DNA of 64,000 bases from positions 1 through 64,000 of the forward strand of contig NZ_FOQO01000014.1 of assembly GCF_900113765.1 (NCBI RefSeq). The letters run 5' to 3'. Below are positions 50,685 through 60,170 of this stretch, piece by piece. The notes under the pieces are model-generated. The model was not told the DNA's origin, did no database searches, and saw only the letters and a list, made by a program, of their open reading frames with translations. How positions within the stretch are numbered: position 1 is the stretch's first letter; each line of letters begins with the position of its first letter. Origin of the DNA: Parapedobacter indicus. GTDB lineage: Bacteria > Bacteroidota > Bacteroidia > Sphingobacteriales > Sphingobacteriaceae. A program made the translations under genes and the position numbers.

Positions 50685-51239
50685 ATGAAAAGGGACTTGA
50701 AAAAATTTGTGACAGAAAACAGGACTGCATTTGATCACGTCCATCCACCGAAGGATCTTTGGCAACGGATTGCCAAGGAACTGGAAGAACGGGAAAAACC
50801 GATGGGTCAAGTCGCCGTCCGAAAAATGCTGATCCGGGTGCTCAAAGTCGCCGCGGTTACCTTTCTGATTGGAACAGCGGGCATCATGGTGTATTTCTAT
50901 GGAAAGAAAAATGCATACGATGATTATCGTCGGATAAATCCGGATTTAGCGGCAGAGCAGCAGACGTATAGTCAACTGGTGACACAAAAAAAGGATTCGG
51001 TCGCCGTCATTGCGACGAACAACCCCATTCTGTATGGGGAGTTCTCAAAGACACTCGACCAAATGGAAGCCAACTATGAAATGCTTAAACAGGAATTTGC
51101 GAACAGCCCTAATAAGGAACTGACCTTGGAGGCGATGATCCGCAATCTACAGACGCAGATGGAAGTGCTTAGTCAACAGATGGAAATTTTGAATTATATT
51201 AACAAGAGTGAAAAACAGACCAAAAATGAACAGATTTAA
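50685..51239 (+). CDS. Single-span membrane protein, putative anti-sigma factor
   Basis: 184 residues. Cytoplasmic residues 1-45 (FDHVHPPKDLWQRIAKELEER), one transmembrane helix at about 50-70 (VLKVAAVTFLIGTAGIMVYFYG), and a periplasmic helical part that ends in a coiled-coil-like stretch (LTLEAMIRNLQTQMEVLSQQMEIL). It follows the sigma gene by 19 nt and fits the anti-sigma position, although no canonical zinc-binding motif is present. Its last 14 nt overlap the start of the next gene. Confidence 0.68.
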   Translation: MKRDLKKFVTENRTAFDHVHPPKDLWQRIAKELEEREKPMGQVAVRKMLIRVLKVAAVTFLIGTAGIMVYFYGKKNAYDDYRRINPDLAAEQQTYSQLVTQKKDSVAVIATNNPILYGEFSKTLDQMEANYEMLKQEFANSPNKELTLEAMIRNLQTQMEVLSQQMEILNYINKSEKQTKNEQI

Positions 51240-52374
51240 TACACCAACGATATGGATAGCTTTTCTTTGCATATGCACGCTGAACGTTGTTGCTCAGTCA
51301 TCGGCACAAAAAGAAACCAAAGCTGCCTGGAACGACGCGCTGAGTGATATCAGGCAAATCGCTTCCCAACTTCCGGAAGACGTGAGCCAGTCAATAGCTT
51401 CCATTGATTTCAAACCGCTTCAACAGGAAGCGGCTCAAATAATAGCACAGGCTCCTTCACTGGACCCTTCCTCATTTTCCTTCCAAAAGGAAAAAGTCAT
51501 TGAAAAGAACTATCCGGTCAACGGCAAACATAAACTTTCAATCGACAATCGCTACGGAAAGATAGCTGTACATAACTGGAATCGAAATGAAGTAAAAGTA
51601 ACCGTCACGATACGTACCGCAGAAAATTCGGAAAGACGGGCTCAGGATGCCTTGGACCGGGTACGGGTCGACGAATCTACCTCGGGAAACACGATCTCGT
51701 TGAAGACAGACATCGGCTCTTCAGATTCCAACTGGTGGTCGTCGTTAACCAACGGATCCAATGATCGGGGACTTCGCATTGACTATGAAGTATACATGCC
51801 CAAGCGGAATGACCTGACCGTGGCCAATCAATACGGGCCGATTGAATTAGATGATCGTGATGGAAAAGTTACATTATCTGTAAGCTATGGCAGTCTACGG
51901 GCCGGTCGGCTGAATGCTACCGATAATTCGCTCTCTGTTGCCTATTCAAAGGCGGATATTGATTATTTACAAGAAGGTGATGTTTCCGTTCGGTATGGTG
52001 GATTCACGTTATCTGAAAGCGAACGGTTAACACTCTCAATCAGCTATAGCGGCGGGGACATAGGTCGGGTTAATCAGGAGGCAGACATTGCTATACGATA
52101 CGGTTCACCTTTCAAAATGGGACTTGGCCCCGACATAAAAAAGGTAAATGTAGCCGCTTCCTATGCGAAAGTCAGCATCGAACCGTCAGCAGATGCAGCC
52201 TTTAATTTCAATGTGGCAATTAGTTACGGTGGATTTGACTACGACCATCGCCTAATTAGCCTTAGTACTAAATCTGAAAACCCAACTTCAAAAAGCTATA
52301 CAGGGTATTGGAACAAATCCGTCAACAACTCCGTGAACATCAGCTCTCGTTACGGTGCAGTCAGTCTAAAATAG
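51226..52374 (+). CDS. DUF4097-like secreted beta-repeat protein
   Basis: 382 residues from ATG 51226, which overlaps the end of the anti-sigma-like gene. Signal peptide (IAFLCICTLNVVAQSSA). The rest is rich in short beta strands with a recurring IxxxYGxI pattern (LSIDNRYGKIAVHNWN, LTVANQYGPIELDD, LSVSYGSLRAG, VSVRYGGFTLS), as in the putative adhesin DUF4097/GIN fold. In many Bacteroidota this family ends sigma/anti-sigma operons, probably as an envelope target or sensor. The function is unproven. Confidence 0.72.
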   Translation: MNRFNTPTIWIAFLCICTLNVVAQSSAQKETKAAWNDALSDIRQIASQLPEDVSQSIASIDFKPLQQEAAQIIAQAPSLDPSSFSFQKEKVIEKNYPVNGKHKLSIDNRYGKIAVHNWNRNEVKVTVTIRTAENSERRAQDALDRVRVDESTSGNTISLKTDIGSSDSNWWSSLTNGSNDRGLRIDYEVYMPKRNDLTVANQYGPIELDDRDGKVTLSVSYGSLRAGRLNATDNSLSVAYSKADIDYLQEGDVSVRYGGFTLSESERLTLSISYSGGDIGRVNQEADIAIRYGSPFKMGLGPDIKKVNVAASYAKVSIEPSADAAFNFNVAISYGGFDYDHRLISLSTKSENPTSKSYTGYWNKSVNNSVNISSRYGAVSLK

Positions 52375-52391
52375 GTTAAGAAAGCAAAAGA

Positions 52392-53366
52392 TTACCCAAA
52401 TCTCTTTCGTAATACAGCATAAAGTTTATCCACTGCAACGGGTTTGTCCGCCCAGTTATTCTTCTTCGCGTAATTTGTTTGCAGGAACGTATCGGCAGAT
52501 GTAAAATCGTCGTAACGATTGAGCAGTTCAATGGCTTCACTGTAGGCAAGGCTATAGCCATTGAATAAATCCTTGATAAACAACAACTTATCGTTAAGGC
52601 TGATAGCCGATTTGATATCTGTAACTCGTTCAGTGTCTCCGCGTTGTGCTGATAATAACGAATGAACGCCTGTTGCCTCTCCCTTCCGTTGTGCGGAAAT
52701 ACGTTCATTTAAAGACAGTGGTCTGGTTGGTCGGTCGGGTTCCCGCTCCACTTGCACTTCTTTATTTGCAATCGTTACCTCATTGACCACTTCCGTGACT
52801 TCTGTTTCCTTCGTATCACCGTTATCTTCCTTGCTTTCCGCATTCTCACGTGACGCCTCGTTTATTGACTCCTCTTCCTCTTTTTCTTCTTCACCATTAG
52901 TGCTACCCACGGATGGCGTTTCACCGGAAGGCTCCTCTTCTTCATAGCGCTCTTCGGCATCGTCGTCAATCGACGAAACAGGACTTTCCTCTACTTCCTT
53001 TGCTTCGGCATCTGTTTCGCCCCAAACGCTCTCCTCTGTCTCTATTTCTTCGGTTGCAGCGGCCGTTGCCTCCTCGGAAGCACTCACCTCGGCTATTTGG
53101 CCGGCATGCATTGCGTTTTCCTGCGCGGCATCTATGGCGGGTGTAAAGATTGCCTCACCTGATTCCGGCAGCGTGGAACCATCGCTCTTCAACAGTTTGT
53201 TATAGATGGTCACGTGTGCAGCGAAATAACTCACCGTAGCTTCAAAAAGATCCCCTTTTAAATCGTCTGCTACAGGATTATCCGCCAATTGGCCAAATTG
53301 ATCGTTAATATCCGCTAGTAGTGTTGTGATTTTCTCTAAAATTTGCTGTTTTGTCGCCATATCCAT
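52392..53366 (-). CDS. Acidic, largely disordered protein of unknown function
   Basis: 324 residues. A short helical N-terminal domain (residues 1-70, [19 protein letters not shown]) is followed by about 140 residues very rich in Glu ([29 protein letters not shown]) and predicted disordered. A conserved-looking C-terminal part follows: [12 protein letters not shown], then [43 protein letters not shown] and a tail. The C-terminal block resembles an uncharacterised family in Sphingobacteriaceae. The start could be Met3 (53360). Divergent from thymidine kinase. Confidence 0.65.
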   Translation of the reverse strand: MDMATKQQILEKITTLLADINDQFGQLADNPVADDLKGDLFEATVSYFAAHVTIYNKLLKSDGSTLPESGEAIFTPAIDAAQENAMHAGQIAEVSASEEATAAATEEIETEESVWGETDAEAKEVEESPVSSIDDDAEERYEEEEPSGETPSVGSTNGEEEKEEEESINEASRENAESKEDNGDTKETEVTEVVNEVTIANKEVQVEREPDRPTRPLSLNERISAQRKGEATGVHSLLSAQRGDTERVTDIKSAISLNDKLLFIKDLFNGYSLAYSEAIELLNRYDDFTSADTFLQTNYAKKNNWADKPVAVDKLYAVLRKRFG

Positions 53367-53500
53367 TGAAAGGTTTTCTATTTAATACCTACAGCAATCC
53401 ATTGCCCGGTAAAAAAGAATTAGCCAAAATTAACATTAAATTCTGATATTAGCAGCCCTCGAAGGCATTTATATTCACGTAAAAAAAAGAGAAACGCCCT

Positions 53501-54085
53501 ATGTTATTTTCAGAAGATCGGCTAGTGCGTAAGGACGCCTCATATGGCAGCATCGAGGTCATCTGTGGTTCCATGTTTTCGGGTAAAACCGAAGAACTGA
53601 TCCGGAGAATGCGCCGGGCACAATTGGCCAAACTCGGTATAGAGATCTTCAAACCGGCCCTCGACACGCGATATCAACAGGAAGCGATCATCTCTCATGA
53701 CAGCAATCGTATTCCCTCAACATCCGTAGAAAGTTCCTCTGCCATCCTGCTATTGAGTAGTGGAACCAAAGTGGTCGGTATTGACGAAGCTCAGTTTTTT
53801 GACGAAGAATTACCTGATGTTTGTAATCAATTGGCCAACACCGGAATCCGCGTGATTGTAGCAGGGTTAGATATGGATTTCAAAGGACGCCCATTCGGAC
53901 CCGTACCTGCACTGATGGCGATCGCGGAGCACGTCACGAAAGTACATGCCGTTTGTGTGCGTTGCGGAGCGCCCGCCAACTATTCGTATCGTATCGTCGA
54001 AGAAGAAAAACGGCTACTGCTTGGGCAAAAGGAGAGCTATGAACCCCGATGCCGCGCATGCTTCTATCAAGGGAAGAAAATTTAA
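53501..54085 (+). CDS. tdk: Thymidine kinase
   Basis: 194 residues, class II thymidine kinase. P-loop [15 protein letters not shown] near residue 26, the [10 protein letters not shown] segment (catalytic Glu), and a zinc site made by CVRCG and CRAC at the C-terminus. The lasso region includes PANYSYRIV. It phosphorylates thymidine with ATP in the salvage pathway. A strong terminator lies at 54232-54262. The 146 nt between stop and terminator hold no gene. Confidence 0.95.
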   Translation: MLFSEDRLVRKDASYGSIEVICGSMFSGKTEELIRRMRRAQLAKLGIEIFKPALDTRYQQEAIISHDSNRIPSTSVESSSAILLLSSGTKVVGIDEAQFFDEELPDVCNQLANTGIRVIVAGLDMDFKGRPFGPVPALMAIAEHVTKVHAVCVRCGAPANYSYRIVEEEKRLLLGQKESYEPRCRACFYQGKKI

Positions 54086-54231
54086 TTCAGAATTTAAAAA
54101 TTTTTAATCAAACAATTTGATAAATTACAAACTATTGGCGACAATTATTCGTTATAGATATTAAACGGTCAAGAAGATTGGCCCGCAACAAAGATACTTT
54201 TTCATAATTAGGTTTATAATTGGTTAGTTTG

Positions 54232-54262
54232 AAAGCCTCCTGTCCATTAGGGGGCTTTTTTT
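54232..54262 (+). terminator. Rho-independent terminator after thymidine kinase
   Basis: AAAGCCTCC (54232-54240) pairs with GGGGGCTTT (54250-54258, one G-U wobble) across a 9-nt loop, followed by a run of T residues. It sits at the end of the convergent glutathione peroxidase gene too. Confidence 0.75.
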
Positions 54263-54776
54263 ATAGCTCGCTAATCAATTCCCTACTCATCGGCTCTACT
54301 TTACTCCGGAACCGGTGGATCAAATTACCCTGCTCATCGATCAGGAATTTCTCAAAATTCCAATTGATGTCGCCGGTAAAATCCGGATTTGAGGCGGTGG
54401 TAAGGTATTTAAATAACGGCGAAATGTCATCACCCGTCACACTGCTTTTTTCGGCCAATAAAAAAGTGACGCCGTAATTCTTTTCACAAAATCCCTGGAT
54501 TTCCTCGTTGCTGCCGGGCTCCTGGCCACCGAAGTTGTTGGCTGGAAAACCAATGACCACGACCTTATCCGCATATTTTTCTGCCAACTCCTGCAAGCCG
54601 GCATATTGCTTGGTATATCCGCATTTGGATGCGGTATTGACAATCAATAGCTTTTTACCTTTAAATTGCGATAAATCCACTTTTTTCCCGTCAATGGACG
54701 TAATACTGAATTGATATACGTTTTCTGCCGGAGCTACCATCAACATAGTTGCCCATATTAAAAAAATTGATTTCAT
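54261..54776 (-). CDS. Glutathione peroxidase family protein, exported
   Basis: 171 residues. Signal peptide (about 1-18, MVAPA). Thioredoxin fold with peroxidatic Cys52 in VNTASKCGYTKQYAGL, Gln in FPANNFGGQEPGSNEEI and Trp in INWNFEKFL, the family's catalytic triad. A Cys in FCEKNYGVTF may act as the resolving residue, as in thioredoxin-dependent Gpx. Reduces hydroperoxides in the periplasm. Convergent with thymidine kinase. Confidence 0.92.
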   Translation of the reverse strand: MKSIFLIWATMLMVAPAENVYQFSITSIDGKKVDLSQFKGKKLLIVNTASKCGYTKQYAGLQELAEKYADKVVVIGFPANNFGGQEPGSNEEIQGFCEKNYGVTFLLAEKSSVTGDDISPLFKYLTTASNPDFTGDINWNFEKFLIDEQGNLIHRFRSKVEPMSRELISEL

Positions 54777-54809
54777 TTTTTTGCTTTTTTAGTTTGCCAC
54801 ATTTACTAA

Positions 54810-55676
54810 CTACAGCTGTATTTCATAATTTTTTTCCCGTTGGATGATATAATGGAATAATTCTTCAATGGGACGCCTCAATACTTTTCCTATTTTCACC
54901 CCTTGTTGTTCGCACACCTCCCGTAGCTGTTCTATGAAGTAAAAAGCCACCGACCCCACAAAATGACATACGTAATCCCGATAATCAGGAAATAGCTTAA
55001 TATTGGTATGCATAAACTCCTTAAATCCGGCTTTGATCAGCTCATCCACATAAGGGTGATCCATATGATCACTTAAGAATACGGTAAAAGACGCTAAATA
55101 TGCATTCGGAAAAGCACGCTGATAGACATTTTTGATAACTATTTCTTTATTGATACGGTACTTCGCACGGAATGCCGCCATGAGATCAGCGGGCATTGTA
55201 TCGTATAGAAATTTCGTTACCAATTGCTTTCCGAACCAAACACCGGAACCTTCGTCGCCCAACACATAACCAATCCCCTGCCGGGTAGGAAGCACCTCTT
55301 CACCGTCAAAGAAACTGACGTCTGATCCTGTACCTAACGTGGCAATATATCCTTTCCGGCTGCCACACGTTGCGTAAGCAGCTCCTACCAAATCGGTCTC
55401 CACAGAAATAAATGCATGTGTAAATAGCTGTGACAACGCATTTGAAACCATCTCCCGCCTGTCGGGGCTTGTACACCCCGAACCAAAAAAATAGACTTCA
55501 GTAACACGGTCTGCGTATGGTGTGATTTCCTCTGCATTTTGAATGACCTTAGCAATCTCTTTTTCATTTACGAAAAAAGGATTTAGCCCTTTAGTTGTAA
55601 ATGCCAGCCGCTCACCATCCGGCAACGCCAGCATCCAGTCTGATTGGGAAGATCCACTATCTGCTACCAATATCAT
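54810..55676 (-). CDS. BadF/BadG/BcrA/BcrD-type ATPase, N-acetylglucosamine kinase-like
   Basis: 288 residues, ASKHA fold. Phosphate-1 motif at the N-terminus (ADSGSSQSDWML), phosphate-2 in YIATLGTGSDVSFFDG, and GYVLGDEGSGVWFGKQLV. This layout matches eukaryote-like GlcNAc kinases and the MurNAc/GlcNAc kinase group of Bacteroidota. It probably phosphorylates an amino sugar from cell-wall recycling. Monocistronic with a -7 box at 55714-55721. Confidence 0.85.
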   Translation of the reverse strand: MILVADSGSSQSDWMLALPDGERLAFTTKGLNPFFVNEKEIAKVIQNAEEITPYADRVTEVYFFGSGCTSPDRREMVSNALSQLFTHAFISVETDLVGAAYATCGSRKGYIATLGTGSDVSFFDGEEVLPTRQGIGYVLGDEGSGVWFGKQLVTKFLYDTMPADLMAAFRAKYRINKEIVIKNVYQRAFPNAYLASFTVFLSDHMDHPYVDELIKAGFKEFMHTNIKLFPDYRDYVCHFVGSVAFYFIEQLREVCEQQGVKIGKVLRRPIEELFHYIIQREKNYEIQL

Positions 55677-55713
55677 AAAATATAGCGTTTATGCGTTAGC
55701 TCCTTTGGGATAT

Positions 55714-55721
55714 CAAACTTA
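55714..55721 (-). promoter_or_regulatory. Putative -7 box for the BadF-type kinase
   Basis: TAAGTTTG on the minus strand fits TAnnTTTG, 38 nt from the start at 55676. Confidence 0.4.
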
Positions 55722-55747
55722 AATAAAATTTAACAGAAAAACCAACT

Positions 55748-57046
55748 TCACTGCATCTTCAAGGTTCCGGCAATTTGATTTAAGGTGATCTCGGCCAACT
55801 TTGCTTGGTATTGTGCAGTACTAAACCGGGCACTGGCGTCTACAAAATTACGCTGTGCCTCACGGAATTCCAACGGGGCGATGCTTCCGAGCTTGAATTT
55901 TTCTAGAGTAATATCCATATTCTGCCGGGCGATATTTTTGTTCCGCTCTTCCAGCCGTACCAATTCGAGATTCATCAGGTATGTTTCGTAAGCCGCAAGC
56001 AACTGCGCCTCGATATTCTGCTTGATCTGGTCGACGGCTATCTCCGCGGCTTCCATCTCAAATTCGGCATTCCGTTCATTTCGCCGTTGCTGAAAACCGT
56101 TGAATATATTCATAGAAGCCGAAACACCGTAGCTGAACCCATTGCTTTTTGATTGCGTAGAAAACCCCAGTTGGGTACGGGACTGGGATCGGGTATAGGC
56201 CGACGAGAAGCCGACGACAGGATAACGTCCTCCTTTCACACGCTTCAACTCCAATTGAGCGATCCGATGATTAACGATCGCAGATTGCAACATTGGGTTC
56301 AGTTCCTTTGCTTGCTGATTCAATGCTTCATAGTGAAGATCATTGCCAATGATGATGGTATCGGCAACACTGAATACCGTGTTTACATCGCGAGCAAGCA
56401 GTTCATTGAGTTGTATTTGTGTACTTCTATACTGATCGCGCTGGCGCAGAAGATTGGTAGTATCTGTATTGAGATCCACACTCGCCGCCAGAACTTCCAG
56501 TTTGGAGGCTCTACCGATCTGATACCTGTTTTCAGCGGTTTGATACCGAAAGGCCGATAAATCCAGTGCAGTCTGCGTGGCATTTATCAGTTGCTGCTGC
56601 TGTACCAGATCAAAATAACTACTCACGACATTATAGACGGTGGCCAGTATAGCGGCTTTCAGATTCGCTTCGCCCAATGCTTTTAATTCTTTGAGCTGCT
56701 CATAACGGGCAAACATCTGCAAACCGTCAAAGATGGTCCAATCCAAACTCGCGCCATACGCCGATGAACGGGTTCTATTTCCGCGTACCGCCCGGGTTTC
56801 TCCGCTTAACAAGGTTTGCGTGGTGTTTTGAATACCCGCTGCTGACGATACATCCGCACTCACTGACGGCAACATGCCTGCATTTCCTATGTTCACGTTA
56901 TTTTCAGCAATGGCCACATCTTTTGATACCAAACGAATATCAAAATTATTTGCTAACGCGATAGTGACTGCCTCTTCCAGGGTAAGTTCTTGTGCTATTC
57001 CCAAAAATGGGAACAGGTAACATGCAATAAAAATAAGTCTCTTCAT
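55748..57046 (-). CDS. TolC family outer membrane efflux protein
   Basis: 432 residues. Signal peptide (FIACYLFPFLGIAQ), then two repeats of the outer-membrane-efflux fold: LTLEEAVTIALANNFDIRL at the start and LNPMLQSAIVNHRIAQLELKRVKGGRYPVV in the second half. Long helices with LEVLAASVDLNTDTTNLLRQ and GSIAPLEFREAQRNFVDA are typical. Forms the outer-membrane channel of the RND system. It follows the pump gene by 2 nt and ends the operon. Confidence 0.93.
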   Translation of the reverse strand: MKRLIFIACYLFPFLGIAQELTLEEAVTIALANNFDIRLVSKDVAIAENNVNIGNAGMLPSVSADVSSAAGIQNTTQTLLSGETRAVRGNRTRSSAYGASLDWTIFDGLQMFARYEQLKELKALGEANLKAAILATVYNVVSSYFDLVQQQQLINATQTALDLSAFRYQTAENRYQIGRASKLEVLAASVDLNTDTTNLLRQRDQYRSTQIQLNELLARDVNTVFSVADTIIIGNDLHYEALNQQAKELNPMLQSAIVNHRIAQLELKRVKGGRYPVVGFSSAYTRSQSRTQLGFSTQSKSNGFSYGVSASMNIFNGFQQRRNERNAEFEMEAAEIAVDQIKQNIEAQLLAAYETYLMNLELVRLEERNKNIARQNMDITLEKFKLGSIAPLEFREAQRNFVDASARFSTAQYQAKLAEITLNQIAGTLKMQ

Positions 57047-57048
57047 AA

Positions 57049-60000
57049 TTAATGGGCACCTGCCATCACTTCTTCCTCTATGCGTTTGGCTTCTTCCAAT
57101 TCAGGATTTGCCTTGTATTCTCTGGACCACATGGCGTAAACTGCCGGGATGATATACAACGTTAGAACCAGCGAAAATAAAGTCCCACCAACAATTACCA
57201 CTCCCATTCCTACACGGCTTGTAGCTGCGGCGCCCAATGCCATGGCAATAGGAAGCGCACCCAACGAAATTGCCAGACTGGTCATTAATATGGGTCTTAG
57301 TCTTGCTTCTGCTGCCTCAATGATTGCCTCCCGTATCGGTTTGCCGCGTTCTTTCAATTGATTAGCAAATTCAACAATCAGAATGCCATTTTTGGTGACA
57401 AGTCCGATGAGCATTACTGTTCCAATCTGACTGAAAATATTCCATGATTCTCCAGTGATCCACAGAGACAGCATGGCGCCGGCCACCGCCATAGGAACCG
57501 TCAGGATAATGATAAATGGATCGAGAAAGCTTTCAAATTGAGCAGCGAGGATCAAATACACTAGCAACAACGCTAGACCAAACGCAAACAGTGTATTAGA
57601 GCTACTCTCCTTGAAATCCCGGGATTCACCACCTAAATCAACGGAAAAGCTGTCGTCAAGCACTTTTTCTGCGATCCGATCCATTGCATTGATTCCATCT
57701 TCGATGGTTTCTCCTTTTGCCAACGAGGCCGAAACAGTAGCAGACATAAAACGGTTGTTATGATACAACTGCGGAGGGCTGCTCTTTTCAACAATACTAA
57801 CTACATTATCCAATTGAATTAGATCTCCCGACGAACTACGAACGAATATAGTTGCTAAATCCAGCGGCGAACTACGGTCCAGATCGGAGAATTGCCCAAT
57901 GACTTCATACTGCTTTCCATTCATCAAGAAATATGCAAAGCGTTGTCCGCTTAGTGAAAGCTGCAGGGTTTGCGCCACATCAAGCACAGATACACCCAGG
58001 CTCTGCGCCTTATCACGGTCAATGCTGACATTCAGTTCCGGGCGGTTGAATTTAAGGTCTACGTCCACATTGACAAATGTCGGATCGGCGGTTGCCAAGT
58101 TCATAAACTCTGGTATCTTCTCCTGTAATTTTTCAAAATTAGGCGCCTGAATGATGTATTGGATGGGCATACCTCCGCGGCGGCCAACCGAAATCGTAGG
58201 CTGCTGCGAGATGAATGTCCGTGCCTCGGTAAACTCACGCGTCTGCCGGGTTAATGCTTCGGCAATTTCTTCCTGAGATCGTTCGCGATCCTCAGGCGGA
58301 ACAAGACCGATACGCATCATTCCTGTGTTGGGCGATCCCGTTCCTGAAAAACCCGGTGAGGTGTTCACCATATTCACCGACTTTTCCGGCACCGAGTCGT
58401 TCACCAATTGAATTAATCTCAACATGAACCGATCCATGTATTCAAACGTACTGCCTTCCGGCCCTGTCACGCTTGCCCGAAGCAGGCTACGGTCTTCGTA
58501 GGGCGCGGTCTCCTTCCGCAGGTGTACCCAAAACCACCCGATTAAGCCGAAACAAATGATCAATATTGGGAAGCTCACCCATTTTGCCTTCATAAAACGC
58601 TTCAACGAGTTCGCATACCCGGTGGTCATTTTGACGAAATATGGTTCTGTTACGTTGTAAAACCATGAGTGCTTGGCTCCCCCGCTCCGCATCAGATACG
58701 CATTGAGCATTGGTGTGAGTGTCAACGAAACAAAAGCAGATATTAAAACCGCTGCAGCAATGACCACACCGAATTCCCGGAATAGTCGTCCAACGAATCC
58801 TTCCATAAACATCACAGGCAGGAACACTGCCGCCAGGGTAACCGAAATGGAAATCACCGCAAAGAAAATCTCGTTGGCACCCTTGATTGCTGCCAAGATG
58901 GGCGACATCCCCTCTTCCACTTTCTTGTATATATTTTCGGTCACCACAATGCCGTCGTCAACGACTAAGCCGGTTGCCAGTACAACAGCCAGCAATGTCA
59001 GTACGTTGACCGAGAATCCAAGCAAATACATAACAAAAAATGTAGCAATCAAGGATACGGGGATATCGATCAGTGGGCGGAAAGCAATGCCCCAATCGCG
59101 GAAAAAGATAAATATAATTAGAATTACCAAGATCAGCGCGATAACAATCGTTTCGCCTACCTCCAATACCGAACGTTTTATGAATAACGTATTATCCATT
59201 GCAACTTCCATCTTGATATCACCCGGCACTTCGTTTTTCAACTGTTCAAACCGATCATAGAACGCATTGGCAATGTCGATGTAATTGGTACCGGGTTGCG
59301 GTACAATGGCCAACGCAGCCATCACTGCGCCCGATTCCCGGAATTCACTTTCCAGGTTTTCTGGGCCAAGCACGGCGCTACCGATGTCGCCGAATCGAAT
59401 AATCCGGTCGCCTTCCGCACGAACAATCAGGTCATTAAATTCTTCCTCAGTAGTCAAATTACCGATGGTTTTGATGGTCAGTTCCGTATTTTCTCCAACG
59501 ATTTTTCCGGAGGGCAATTCGACGTTTTGGCGATTCAACGCATCGCGGACATCGAGTGGTGTAAGGCCATACGCCGAAAGACGCATAGGGTCAATCCAAA
59601 GCCGCATCGCATACCGCTTTTCTCCCCAAATCTGCACAGAACTTACGCCCGGTAGTGTCTGCAACCGTTGAGCGATGACATTGTCGGCAATTTCGCCCAA
59701 CTCAAGCGGCGAACGGGTCTCACTTTGGGCAGTCATCACAATGATTGGTTCAGAATCCGCATCGGCTTTGGATACGACCGGCGGCGCATCGATATCCTGC
59801 GGCAAACTGCGCATTGCTTGCGATACTTTATCGCGGACGTCGTTAGCCGCTTCCTCCAGATCTTTACTCAATAGAAACTCAATATTGATGCGGCTAGACC
59901 CCTGGCTACTCGATGAGGATATGTTACGGATTCCGTCAATTTGATTGATGGAGCGTTCCAGTGGTTCTGTAATCTGGGATTCGATAATGTCGGGATTTGC

Positions 60001-60159
60001 CCCCGCATAACTTGTCCGTACCGACACAATCGGCGGGTCAATGGATGGAAATTCACGCACGCCAAGAAACGTATATCCAATGACCCCAAATAAAATGAGC
60101 GTAAGATTCATCACGATCGTGAGAACCGGCCTTTTGATACTAGTGGTGGAAATGCTCAT
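57049..60159 (-). CDS. RND efflux transporter permease (hydrophobe/amphiphile efflux type)
   Basis: 1036 residues, normal for AcrB/MexB-type pumps. First helix at residues 10-30, large periplasmic loops, and the second block of helices from residue 330. Helix 4 carries a VVLATGLVVDDGIVVTENI segment with the paired Asp proton-relay residues. The second half repeats the layout (ILAAQFESFLDPFIIILTVPMA, IGLVTKNGILIVEFANQLKE). Proton-driven export of amphiphilic compounds from the periplasm and inner leaflet. Substrates unknown. 11 nt behind the adaptor gene. Confidence 0.95.
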   Translation of the reverse strand: MSISTTSIKRPVLTIVMNLTLILFGVIGYTFLGVREFPSIDPPIVSVRTSYAGANPDIIESQITEPLERSINQIDGIRNISSSSSQGSSRINIEFLLSKDLEEAANDVRDKVSQAMRSLPQDIDAPPVVSKADADSEPIIVMTAQSETRSPLELGEIADNVIAQRLQTLPGVSSVQIWGEKRYAMRLWIDPMRLSAYGLTPLDVRDALNRQNVELPSGKIVGENTELTIKTIGNLTTEEEFNDLIVRAEGDRIIRFGDIGSAVLGPENLESEFRESGAVMAALAIVPQPGTNYIDIANAFYDRFEQLKNEVPGDIKMEVAMDNTLFIKRSVLEVGETIVIALILVILIIFIFFRDWGIAFRPLIDIPVSLIATFFVMYLLGFSVNVLTLLAVVLATGLVVDDGIVVTENIYKKVEEGMSPILAAIKGANEIFFAVISISVTLAAVFLPVMFMEGFVGRLFREFGVVIAAAVLISAFVSLTLTPMLNAYLMRSGGAKHSWFYNVTEPYFVKMTTGYANSLKRFMKAKWVSFPILIICFGLIGWFWVHLRKETAPYEDRSLLRASVTGPEGSTFEYMDRFMLRLIQLVNDSVPEKSVNMVNTSPGFSGTGSPNTGMMRIGLVPPEDRERSQEEIAEALTRQTREFTEARTFISQQPTISVGRRGGMPIQYIIQAPNFEKLQEKIPEFMNLATADPTFVNVDVDLKFNRPELNVSIDRDKAQSLGVSVLDVAQTLQLSLSGQRFAYFLMNGKQYEVIGQFSDLDRSSPLDLATIFVRSSSGDLIQLDNVVSIVEKSSPPQLYHNNRFMSATVSASLAKGETIEDGINAMDRIAEKVLDDSFSVDLGGESRDFKESSSNTLFAFGLALLLVYLILAAQFESFLDPFIIILTVPMAVAGAMLSLWITGESWNIFSQIGTVMLIGLVTKNGILIVEFANQLKERGKPIREAIIEAAEARLRPILMTSLAISLGALPIAMALGAAATSRVGMGVVIVGGTLFSLVLTLYIIPAVYAMWSREYKANPELEEAKRIEEEVMAGAH

Positions 60160-60170
60160 GGCCTGTGATT

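Noticed and set aside
58673-59260. A 195-codon plus-strand open frame
   Set aside because: Antisense to the RND pump gene; Ser/Thr/Ile-rich composition is an artefact of the opposite frame.
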